From Talaromyces rugulosus (lineage: Eukaryota; Ascomycota; Eurotiomycetes; Eurotiales; Trichocomaceae), in NCBI RefSeq assembly GCF_013368755.1, contig NC_049563.1, positions 3,038,001 through 3,102,000 of the forward strand: a DNA stretch of 64,000 nt, in the 5' to 3' direction. The first letter of the stretch is position 1. Every line of letters begins with the position of its first letter. Shown here piece by piece: positions 54,682 through 64,000 of the stretch. Under the pieces are notes generated by a model. It worked only from the letters and a program-made list of their open reading frames with translations. It ran no database searches and was not told the origin of the DNA. The position numbers and the translations under genes are program-made.

Positions 54682-55839
54682 ATGGCCTTCCATCGCGCAG
54701 CAGCAGCGTCGTCTTTCCTGCGACCTGCAGAATGGACTCGCCACTCACACTGTATTCTCGCCTGGCCGGGCCTCAACAACCCTACATTCCAAACCCCAGC
54801 ATCCCTAACAGCCGCAACAAACGAAGTATCTGCGTTGGCCCGCGCAATCGCTGCGTTTGAGCCAGTTACTCTAGTTGTCGGTCAGGAGCGACTTGATGAG
54901 GCACGTGAACTGTTTAGCACTGGCTTGGCCACTAGCGGCTCGTCCGCTGCGACTGAGAAGTATAAAATTAGGATTCATCCCGTTCGAGAGGATGATATGA
55001 ATCTATGGATGAGAGATATTGCGCCTACGTTTACTGTTTTACGGCAATTTTCAGCACGAGAAGAAGAAGGCAAGCTGGTTGGGGTGGATTTCAACTTTAA
55101 CGGTTGGGGAAATCGGCATGCTACAGCTGGAACGGTCACTTTGGCGAAGACGCTTCTGAATGATATGAAAATTGCGCGTGAAAATGCGAGTATCGTCACG
55201 GAAGGAGGCGCACTGGAAATCGACGGTCAGGGGACCTTGCTGGCAACGGAAAGCTCGATAATCAACGAAAATCGAAACCCTGGCAAAGACAAAAAGGAAA
55301 TTGAGCAAGACCTAAAACGTTACTTGGGTGTTTCGAAAGTGCTATGGGTTCCTGGTGTCAAGAGTGCCGATAGCACGGATTGCCATATCGATGCTCTAGC
55401 GAGATTCGCGCGGCCTGGCCTGATACTTCTCAGTCGACCCACAGGACCCAGAGCCAAAACCGTGTGGATGAAAGTATACGAAGAGACGAGAGAAATCCTT
55501 CTAAAGGAGTCAGATGCAACAGGGCAAAGTCTCCAGGTCATCGATATACCCGAACCAGACATGGATTGTTTGGGGTTGGATAAAGAAACCATGGATGAAG
55601 TGGTGTCTGGTGGTGAATGGTCGCCAGTAATGAGCTATGTGAATTATTATCTGCCCAATGACGGGCTTATCGTTCCCAAGTTTGGTGACGAGCAGGCTGA
55701 TGCCAACGCTTTTGAAATTTTGAAGGCCGTGTTTGGTGAGAAGAGGGAGATGCGGCAAGTCTATATTAATGAGCTGCCTTTGCAAGGGGGCGGGGTTCAT
55801 TGTGCGACGCAACAAGTTCCCTTGGCTCATGAGGGATAA
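54682..55839 (+). CDS. Agmatine deiminase / peptidylarginine deiminase family protein
   Basis: Single exon; 385 aa from ATG 54682 (407 aa from ATG 54616). The guanidino-modifying fold is shown by PAEWTRHSHCILAWPG at the N-terminus, MNLWMRDIAPTF, NFNGWGNRHA, VTEGGALEIDGQGTLLATES, SADSTDCHIDALARFARPG (His and Asp) and GGGVHCATQQVP with the catalytic Cys at the C-terminus. The enzyme family hydrolyses agmatine to N-carbamoylputrescine and ammonia, or acts on related arginine derivatives. Cytosolic, with no targeting signal in the shorter form. The later ATG is preferred because the natural family start (RPAEWTRH) lies just behind it. Substrate is inferred by family only. Confidence 0.88.
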   Translation: MAFHRAAAASSFLRPAEWTRHSHCILAWPGLNNPTFQTPASLTAATNEVSALARAIAAFEPVTLVVGQERLDEARELFSTGLATSGSSAATEKYKIRIHPVREDDMNLWMRDIAPTFTVLRQFSAREEEGKLVGVDFNFNGWGNRHATAGTVTLAKTLLNDMKIARENASIVTEGGALEIDGQGTLLATESSIINENRNPGKDKKEIEQDLKRYLGVSKVLWVPGVKSADSTDCHIDALARFARPGLILLSRPTGPRAKTVWMKVYEETREILLKESDATGQSLQVIDIPEPDMDCLGLDKETMDEVVSGGEWSPVMSYVNYYLPNDGLIVPKFGDEQADANAFEILKAVFGEKREMRQVYINELPLQGGGVHCATQQVPLAHEG

Positions 55840-55986
55840 TAGTAATGAACAATCATAGGTATCCAAATATGTACAATAGATATTCAATTCAACTCCACTA
55901 TATACGCGCCATGTACAGAAGCATTCAATCGTAAGATAAACATGAGACTATGGTAACAAGTATACCATCATAAATCGTACAACCAC

Positions 55987-58900
55987 CTAGGCCGAGAAGC
56001 TGGGTGGAAGAAGACCCCGTTCTTCAAACGCTGCAGCAACGCTATTCCGCACTATCTGTAACGCCTGACCCCATGTGGTCTCGGGCTGTGAGCTCTGGGA
56101 TGCCTCTTGAGATGACATTGTTTTAACTTGAGGCGTAGCATCATCACCAGCACTGTCCTGGATTAACCAATGCAGCCAATCAGCTACAGAAATTGCCTTT
56201 TCAATATCTCTTTCTTCGAGAACAACCCGCTTCAGATATATTGCCAGAGCTTCTACGTCTTCCAAGAAAGGATTTTCAGGCGAAAAAGCTGCGTGCCAGG
56301 CCGCAATCGCTTCACGAAGGTCGGGAAGAGCTGACAATTTTTTGGATGTAAAAGTTGGTCTTTCAGGATGAGGAGGTAGTTGAAGTCGTTTCTCTGGTAC
56401 AATGACTGGCTCCCCTGGAGTATTTGCTCTGGAAGATATTGGCCTCTCAGGTTGAACGTTTGCCTGAGGTTTCTTTCTCATTCGCTTTTGTCTCTGCTCC
56501 TCTAGCACTTCACGCCGGATATCCTCAGGCAGAGCTGCCAAAAAATCTTCTGAAACTTCATCCGACTCCTCCAAAGCGGGAGAATCTTGCCGTATGCTCT
56601 CTGCAGATGCATTTTCACTCGCTATCCGTTTGTTAAAATTGAAAGTGGACTGCGACAAGCCAGAACGGATCTGGGACTTGGCAACAGTGGACGACTTGGG
56701 AGGCCGACCACGCCGTTTCTTTGGCGGCGAAGGTGGTTTCTTGGTGGTAAAAGCGACGTTTTCTAAGCGAGTCGGAGGAGGCTGAGGTGGTAGTTCAGGC
56801 TGATGACGAGGAGGCCCCGGTTGATTAGATTCTCCTTCGCTCGACGGACGCGAATAGTAGCCTAATATCTCAGATCGAATGTCTTCTGGCAATGCTTCCA
56901 GAATTTCTAGATCTATTTGCGACTGTGGAGGGAGTTGGCCACCACTAGTGTGAGCATTTCGGCGTTGCGTTGGAGATGGCGAGGTTTCTCGGGCCTGTGA
57001 CTTGGGGACCAACATTGACCGAATATCAGCAGGCAGCTCTGCAACCACTTTGGGATCTGGTTGTGATGGCATTATGAACTGCGTTCCAGAAATGTTCAAA
57101 GGCTTATGTGATGAATCAAAGGCCGGCCGGTTGTCAAGAACTTCAGCTGCATCGGTACTGGTCCCATCTCCTTTCATAGGGCTCTCGATCAAGTCTGTGT
57201 CAACTTCCTGAACCTGTTTCTTTGTCACTGGGGATGCTTTGAAGTTCAACTGTCGTTGGCTACTTTCTGCCACTCCTCCCCCAGTGGACTTGATCGGTTC
57301 CAATTTAGTCATTTGAACACCGAGGCCCCGCAAGTCACCGGGTGTAAAGCCAAAGCTACGCAGCATTGCAATAGCCTCTTTTCCTATTATTTCGCTCGCG
57401 TTGGTAGCAACACCGAGGAGGACACTCTTGTTAAAGACATCGCATTTCCCATGGCCAAGATGCTTGACTGGTTCTAAAGGGGCATCTAACGATCGCCTCA
57501 TAACGCGAATAGTAAGTTGCTTTCCTTTGACCAAATTCTCAAGCATACGGCGGTGCAACTCATCTGACAAGTTCTGCACGAATTCCTCTGCCTGGCCCTG
57601 GTTGATAAATCGGATGCCCCAATTAATTTCCGCAGAGACCGATTTGCGCACTGTATGCAATCCTACTTCTGTCTTGTCAACACCTCTAGCATAGTCCCAC
57701 AGCTTCGCGCCAGTCTTGGGGCCGAGATGGGACGCAAGTCTTTCTTTGGATATATCGTGTACGTCTTTCACGAATTTTACTCCAAGCTCTTCAAGTTTCC
57801 CACCCAGGCTATATGCAAAACCGGGAAGATCTTGAATCGTTAGGTTTCCTATGAATTCCAAAACCTCATCGGGTTTGAGCTGATACTGCCCGGCAGGTTT
57901 CGCCTTGCGGAGTGCCACTTTGGCCTGGAGAATGTTGCCCCCAATACCCACCGATACAGCACATTGGGTCTTTTCTTTGACCGCATTCCGTAGATCGTTA
58001 GCAATTTCGTCGGCTTTTGATTGCTCTCGATAAAGTGACCCTTCAGATATACCCTTCCCGTCCGAACCACCGGCTCGCAGACACTGCGTTGTAATATCGA
58101 TCAATGCTTCATCAATGCTAACGCTCTGCACGATTCCATCGACGGCAAGTAAACAGCTATAGAACTGGCGACTGGCGTCTTCATAGCCAGGAAAATCGTA
58201 TGGTAAAACTTTAAGCTGAGGACATTTTTCCAGTGCACCTTTCATCCACATCCCGTTCTTGATACCAAAAGCACGGGCAGGGTAATTGCAACTCGCAATC
58301 TCCGAGCCACTGCCTGTGCCATGGGCGATTGCCACTGGCTTGTCTATCAATTCCGGGTGATGTCTTTGAATAGATACAGCTGCGAAGAAGCTATCAAAGT
58401 CGACATGCAATATATATCTTCGAGCGCCAGGAACACGTCGTTTTGCATTTGCGTGGCTTTGTACGTTTTCCTGGGTGGCTGCTTGGAGCTTTGCTTTAAG
58501 CTCTGCTTTCCAAGTTGATAGATGGTGAAGACGCGATTCTCTATAATATTGTTGCACAAAATCAGGGTTGACGACGCTGGATTTCCTCATGCGAGGGTCG
58601 GATAGTAGTAGGGCATTGTACTCTTCTGATGTCATACCGGGTTTCACAGGTATCGTTTCTCGGACAAGTTCGGCACCTTTTGAAGTATCCGTTTCTTCAG
58701 CCATAGGTTCAGGAGGGTAAAAGTCATCGGGTCTTTCATCAGAATCGGCTTTCTTATCCCTTATTGTATCCTCTTTTAGGCTGGCGATGTTCGAATTTCC
58801 AGCCGCTTCAGGCATGGACCCCATGGATGGAAAATCGCCATAATCAGTATCAGCGCTTAAAGTAATTTCGGAAGAAACTAATTCGCGCTTTTCGCTCGGA

Positions 58901-59587
58901 GGCTTTTGCAAAATAGGAGAATTTTGTGCTTCGGTTGCTGCGTCTTTTACTTGCGATGTATACCAGCTGTTCTCGGTCTGGTCTTTGTAGCTATGCTGAT
59001 AGGAGTTGGCTTGGGTTTTCAGAAGTCCCTGGTCAAATTTCAAGACCTTCTGAGATTGCCCTTCGTCAACTACACGATATTGGTCCCATGGTAGCAATCG
59101 GCCGGCCTTGACACTCTCCACGACCCAAGCGGGTTTCACTATGCGGTATTTGCGATACTCCTCTCTCTTCTTCGGGGTTAAATCGCTAGCAATGATATGA
59201 GTCGCGCTGGTCTTGCCATCGAGATATTGGAGGAAGCCTCCTCCATGGCTCACGACGTAGTGATGTATATCACTCAAAGAATGCTGGGTCAAACCACTGT
59301 TCACATGTACTACCACGCCACGGAATATCGGAGGATTGTCCGCGGTGTTTGCACGGGTTTCCGCATCTAGATTTTGAAGTTTTATCTTCTTGCGCCGAAA
59401 GTAATCCGGGAAGCCTCCAAATTTCGATGCCTCGTACTCCTCGCCATCTTCGCCATCAAACGTATCTATAACGCCGTCGTCGATGATTAGTATTCGAAAT
59501 GCGCGAGTAGCGGGCAGCAGCTTACTTACGGCTTTGGATCCTCTTGCGGACTATATTAGAGTTTGCGTCCAATCTCGTGCCCATCAT
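55987..59587 (-). CDS. REV1: DNA repair protein Rev1 (Y-family translesion polymerase)
   Basis: Two exons, 59587-59530 and 59465-55987, give 1178 aa (or 1177 from the second of two adjacent ATGs). Exon 1 supplies MMGTRLDANSNIVRKRIQS; the 64-bp intron restores HTFDGEDGEEYEASKFGGFP. A BRCT domain is at about residues 70-155 (RGVVVHVNSGLTQHSL, HYVVSHGGGFLQYLDGKTSA). The Y-family core follows from about 365: YILHVDFDSFFAAVSIQRH (metal Asp), ASCNYPARAFGIKNGMW and VSIDEALIDIT (Asp-Glu), then the little finger. Three ubiquitin-binding motifs are visible (AELPADIRSML, EALPEDIRSEIL, AALPEDIRREVL). The C-terminal 100 residues are the Rev1 polymerase-binding domain. Rev1 inserts dCMP opposite abasic sites and scaffolds polymerase zeta. 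Confidence 0.95.
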
Positions 59588-60188
59588 GGGCGAAACTGCG
59601 TGATCATTCCTAGGCAAGGACTGAGTAAGACGGGGTCAAGAATCACTTCATTGATGACGTGTGGCGACGACAACGCGACGCGGGAGCACGTGATCTGTAT
59701 ATTAATTTGATTACCTAATTAAGATAGCGCGCTTTTCCTAAAATGGAATGCATGTCTTCTATGTGAATTCTCGACAACAATGATGCAATGCAATATCAAT
59801 AAATACAGTAATAAGATCCCCGTCATATTAGAGACTAAAATTATTATTCCCCGTTTATTCTTCTTATTCCTCTTCGCGTAATAGTAAGTAATGCAACGTA
59901 AGAAAAATTCAACCTGATGAGGATTGTTCCATGGGCCGGTAAAGAGTGGGGCCGCGATAAAAAAAAATTAAAGCTCCTTAGCAACCAACAGCTTCTGCCG
60001 CCGCGAGTTTTTTGACCGCTTTTGTTTCCGAGTGCATTTCAACTTTTTTCTCTCTCTCCCATCCAGTTTCCTCTCCTCTTGCAACTTTCTTGTGTCTAAT
60101 AGTGGATCTTTCTTATCGACAAGAGAAGGTGTCCGCATCAACGAGAGACAGAAAACAACAATCACAGTGATCATTCCACCCACTCACA
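59588..60188. promoter_or_regulatory. Divergent promoter region REV1 / FKBP gene
   Basis: 601 bp, no gene seen. CACGTG at 59687-59692. A pyrimidine-rich leader (60040-60120) precedes the FKBP start. Confidence 0.45.
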
Positions 60189-61835
60189 ATGTCTGGAGTT
60201 CAACCCGTTGCCCTGTATTCACTGCAGGTGCCTCCTGGAGGCATAATGGTGCCTGCGCTGCCTGAAAACATCGGTGCTATGGTAAGTCTCAAGTCCTTGT
60301 GAACACCAAGTAATTGGAGTCAAACCCAATTTCTAACCAGCATCTAGTTCCGTTTGAGCATGGCTGCCATTGATCCCGATGCCAGCCCCGAGTATGAAGA
60401 TGATGCCGATTCCAGCAAGCCACCTCGTGCTACTCTCAAGATCATCCGTATTCCCGACGGCATGGAGGAAGACGAGGACTCTGACGATGACGACTACGAA
60501 GATGAGGATGGCCTGGACAGTGAGGAGGATTCCGATGATGAAGAGATCAACGGCGGGCCTAGCGACAAGGAGAAGGCCAAGCAGCAGAAGGAGGCCGCTG
60601 CTATCAAGGATCTTGCCGACGCTATGGCCGACGATGATACTGGAGACGATAGCGAAGTTGATATTGCGTCCGTTATCTCGAAGCTTCTCAAAGGAAAGGC
60701 CCCAGCTACCGGTGACGACGATGATGATGAAGATGATGACGAGGAAGGTCTTGAATTGGAAGAAGTGGTCGTCTGCACACTAGACACACAGAAGGCAAGT
60801 AACATACCTGTGGCAACCCTTTTTTTTTTTTTTTTTGGTCTTCTAACATACGATTGTAGCAATATCAACAACCGCTTGACATCACCGTCTCCGAAAATGA
60901 ACGACTCTTTTTCAAGGTCACCGGAACGCATACTGTGTACTTGACCGGTAACTATGTGATCCCTACCGACGAGGGTCGTCAGTTCTACGACGATGAGGAT
61001 GAGGACGATGAGTACGACCTTTCGCCCGACGAGGATGAGGGTATGGAAGACTTTGACATCAACGCATTGATCGGCGACGATGACATGAGCGACGACCTTG
61101 ATGATCTGCTGGATCCTAGTGAGCCTCGCATCACCGAGGCGGACTCCGATGAGGAAGTCCCCAAATTGGTCTCTACCAAGGGAAAGAACAAGCGTGCTGC
61201 AGAGGACGAGGCATCTAAAGCCCTGCCTGCCACGAACGGTGACGCCGCCCTAAGCAAGAAGGAACAGAAAAAATTGAAAAAGAATAACGGCGAAGCCGCT
61301 GCCGTTGATGCCAAGAAAGATTCCAAGAAAGAATCCAAGGAGACTGCTTCTGCAAAGACCGACAAGAAGGTCCAATTCGCCAAGAACCTGGAGCAGGGCC
61401 CGACTGGCTCTACGCCTGCCGAGAAAACCACCGGTTCCTTGGGAGTGAAGGAGGTGCAGGGTGTTAAGATCGATGACAAGAAGCTTGGAAAGGGACCTGC
61501 TGCTAAGAGCGGGAACACAGTCGCCATGCGTTACATTGGAAAGTTTGAGGATGGAAAGGTGTTTGATTGTAAGTCATGACAATTGTTTCATTTTTTGGGG
61601 GCACTCGAGCATTCTAACAGTTTCGATAGCCAACAAGAAGGGCAAGCCTTTCTCATTCAAGCTCGGCAAAGGAGAAGTCATCAAAGGCTGGGATATTGGT
61701 ATTGCTGGCATGGCTGCTGGTGGTGAACGTCGTATCACGATCCCATCCCATCTGGCCTATGGCAAGAAAGGAGTTCCCGGCATTCCCGGAAACTCTAAGT
61801 TGACCTTCGATGTCAAGCTCTTGGAAATCAAGTAG
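60189..61835 (+). CDS. Nucleolar FKBP-type peptidyl-prolyl isomerase (Fpr3/Fpr4 type)
   Basis: Four exons, 60189-60281, 60348-60794, 60860-61568 and 61630-61835, give 484 aa. The N-terminal nucleoplasmin-like part starts [18 protein letters not shown] and resumes [10 protein letters not shown]. Acidic tracts ([27 protein letters not shown]) and a basic Lys-rich linker follow. The C-terminal 100 residues are the FKBP domain: [54 protein letters not shown] and [13 protein letters not shown]. Intron 2 (60795-60859) starts with GC (AAG|GCAAGT); only this donor joins TLDTQK to [14 protein letters not shown] in frame. Fungal Fpr3/Fpr4 are nucleolar histone chaperones and proline isomerases acting on histone tails and rDNA chromatin; assigning Fpr3 versus Fpr4 is arbitrary since many fungi have one. 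Confidence 0.93.
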
Positions 61836-62417
61836 AGAACTCATCCATATAGCGCTACGATAAAGTTTCCTCCCGACTTCTTGCAGTTCGTTCTTTGCTA
61901 CCATTTTCTTATGTACGCGTCCCGTAACATGAAAGACCATTTTTCCCTTGCTCACAGTTACCCCGATATCTGACTTGTTTCTGTCTTTTCACATTCCAAT
62001 GCATTTGGCAAGGATGAGGATATCACCTACGGAGTTGGTTTGTTTGTTTGATCTCGTGGTTCAGTATTGTATCTCAAAAGTTTCAGTTTTGTCCGATTCC
62101 AGTGGTTTTATTATATGGCTTGTATGATACAGTGAGCTTATTAACTCTCGCTATATAGAAATTTATGAACTATTTCCACAGAATTGCCTTAAAAAGGTAC
62201 ACGTACAAGCCGCAGCTCGGTTCAGAGCACGTGTACGTACTGCGCTTTCCCTGCGGCAGTAACTCTACACATCCACGCTTTCTACCACAAGTCTCATTTT
62301 TGACACTTCATTAGTCGAAACCGTATCGATTCGTACATCATCAATACATAACCTTGGACAGTTCCTTATTACCATTCGGGCCATATTCCTCATTACATTC
62401 ACTACAATCGCAAAGAC
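61836..62417. other. Spacer before the kinase gene
   Basis: 582 bp, no gene seen. CACGTG at 62228-62233. Confidence 0.45.
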
Positions 62418-64000
62418 ATGTGCAACGGTTCTACAAGCATGCCAACACGCAAGATGAGAGCCTCTCGCTTCAGGCTTTTTACGTCATCAAAGACCGTCGC
62501 CAATGATGACCCTGGGGAAGAAGCGATGCCGACATCTCACTCTGCTGCGGAAGACCAAGCCCACGAGAAGCGAAACCGTAGTCGACTTCGGCTGCAGTTG
62601 AGGCGAAGTAGTGCTAAAGTGTTGTCGAAGCTTGGATTTTGGAGTTCTGGGACTACTGGTATGGTTCCGAAGAGTCAATAAAACCAATAACTGATGTGAC
62701 GGGATTTTATTAGACTTAGGCCTTGAAGATGTCCGCGAAACTGATATCCTGTCCCCTCCCACTGCCTTCGACTGTGGGTCAACAGAACAGCCAAACCATA
62801 CCCCTACGACACAGTTAGATGGATCTTCTTCCATTGACTACCCTCAAAATTCGAACGTGCTACAAGCATCGCCGTCGTCTTCTTGCGCTCGTTTCGAAAA
62901 CTTACACGCTGATGAGACTGCCGAAACGCTTTCCAATGATGGTGACAGTACGTGGTCAAAGGATTCTGAAATCTGCGTGCCACCAGCACTACCTCCGCGA
63001 TTCCCGCGAAAATTTTCCATCTTTGGACCATGCACTGTGATTCACCGTAGGAAGACTAGGCCTAGGGCATGGATTTCAAATACTGATGGACCTCAACCTT
63101 TGATATCTTTCAGTCGTTCGGACAACATCACGCAAGGCAGCACCGACCAGTCAACGTGCATATCGACTGTTTTCAGCCAAGCTAGCCGTAGCAGCTCATC
63201 AGATGGTGTCTCGACTTCTCCCCTCCTGACGATGTCAGAGGCTCCAAATGGCGTTCAGGTTCCTCAATTTTTATCTGGCCAGTGTTGTTCGTCCGCTCAA
63301 TCAGTCCCTCAACTGAAACTGCAGCCATCTATCGTCACAGTCGAGGCAGCTGCGGCGGCAAAAGTATTCCTAGAAACTCATTTCAATGCCATTATTTCGG
63401 GTCGAGATGCACGTGGGCAGAGACACCGTGAGCTTCAAGAACATCTGTGCACTCTTCCATTTACCCACGAGGAACGAAAAGCGGCAAAGCAAGCATGGGT
63501 CGCTCAGGAGACCGAGTATTTAAGACAAACTCGAGTCATGAATAGTTACTCAAATCGATTCAATCACAAGGAAACGATATCAGCTGCAGGCTATGAAACA
63601 GTCAAACTTCTAGGTCAAGGCAGCTTTGGAGTTGTTCGCCTAGTCAAGGAGAAAGGTAGCGTGGACACGGCACCTGTCAGCAGAAAAGAAGCAAACACAG
63701 ACGTCGACGGTATTCGAGATGGTCCAAGTTTGTGGCTTATGCCAAAATCAAAACGTCCTGCAAACAGTCTTGCCGTGAAAAATGAGAGGAAGGACGTTTA
63801 TGCAATGAAAATAATACGCAAGGCAGACATGATACAACTTTGCCAGGAGGGGCACATACGAGCTGAAAGAGAGTTCTTGGCTTCTTCCGAACAATCCAAA
63901 TGGATAGTGCCTCTAATTGCAAGCTTTCAAGATACAAGTCATCTTTATCTCATCATGGAGTACGAAGTCGGGGGTGATTTTTTCGGCCTGCTACTTCGAC
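62418..64000 (+). CDS. NDR/AGC-family serine/threonine kinase, 5' part only
   Basis: Exon 1, 62418-62658, and exon 2 from 62714 to the window edge (55-bp intron, GTATGG...ATTAG) read in one open frame; the 3' end is missing. The first 240 residues are basic then Ser/Thr-rich and probably disordered. An NDR-type N-terminal regulatory segment follows (VEAAAAAKVFLETHFNAIIS, ELQEHLCTLPFTHEERKAAK, QETEYLRQTRV). The kinase domain begins YETVKLLGQGSFGVVRLVKE (Gly loop), then after an insert of about 40 residues comes VYAMKIIRKADMIQL with the ATP-binding Lys, the C-helix (HIRAEREFLA) and LYLIMEYEVGGDFFGLLLR at the edge. It looks like the Cot1/Cbk1/Dbf2 group, but the insert before the Lys is unusual for Cot1, so it may be a divergent paralogue. 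Confidence 0.85.

Noticed and set aside
2783..62233. Repeated CACGTG in spacers (2783, 16534, 22631, 25005, 35144, 48982, 49253, 59687, 62228) as a regional regulatory system
   Set aside because: Nine in roughly 24 kb of spacer is only slightly above the one per 4,096 bp expected by chance, and the hexamer is common in fungal promoters.
1..64000. tRNA, rRNA and CRISPR elements
   Set aside because: By-eye scan of the spacers for tRNA B-box patterns and regular spacer-repeat arrays found none. A tRNAscan run would be decisive.

Overview
This is a nuclear segment of a filamentous ascomycete, most probably a eurotiomycete (Eurotiales-like). The pointers are short GT-AG introns of about 50-75 bp with CTAAC-type branch sites, Zn(II)2Cys6 regulators whose zinc cluster is split by an intron, a MET10-type sulfite reductase flavoprotein, and a pogo/Fot1-class transposon whose stop codons look like C-to-T (RIP-like) damage. 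I saw no tRNA or rRNA genes and no CRISPR array. The kinase at the right edge is cut by the window.

Layout. 0.3-14.4 kb is dense housekeeping: an Stm1/HABP4-type RNA-binding protein, a small unknown protein, GPI16 (GPI transamidase), LUC7 (U1 snRNP), BYE1 (PHD-TFIIS-SPOC), a CCDC16-like nuclear protein, URN1 (WW-FF splicing factor) and PRE9 (20S proteasome alpha-3). 14.4-20.9 kb is gene-poor: one conserved-looking small cysteine-containing ORF, palindromic repeats and a possible decayed coding tract on the minus strand. 21-32.7 kb returns to genes: a small mitochondrial-type protein, FMP52, an RCC1-like pseudogene, MET10, TRM7 and MAK5. About 4 kb without a gene follows (32.7-36.7 kb).

36.7-46.0 kb is accessory: a short Zn2Cys6 protein without an activation/middle-homology domain, an M20 metallopeptidase, and a full-length Zn2Cys6 regulator. 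The last two are divergent across a promoter holding an 89-bp tandem duplication with four GATA-factor sites. Next comes a tandem set of three small intronless proteins of unknown function that share a D-N-P...G-x-Y-x-(L/V) core. The first two also share an ordered promoter module, TGACTCA - TGACTGTAC - TATAAAT. This set is the best candidate for something undescribed.

46.5-64 kb holds a TPR-SET protein, the 1.88-kb pogo/Fot1 relic with 48-bp terminal inverted repeats, a cytosolic PLA2-type phospholipase, an agmatine-deiminase-family enzyme, REV1 translesion polymerase, a nucleolar FKBP (FPR3/4 type) with a GC-AG intron, and the start of an NDR/AGC-family kinase.

How the genes relate: there is no metabolic gene cluster. 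Most genes are independent housekeeping units arranged as divergent or convergent pairs (GPI16/LUC7, BYE1/CCDC16-like, URN1/PRE9, TRM7/MAK5, REV1/FKBP). Functional themes recur in RNA processing (LUC7, URN1, CCDC16-like), translation and ribosome assembly (Stm1-like, TRM7, MAK5, FKBP) and transcription/chromatin (BYE1, SET protein). Exon boundaries below were worked out by hand from splice motifs and frame; family names come from recognised motifs, not from a database search.
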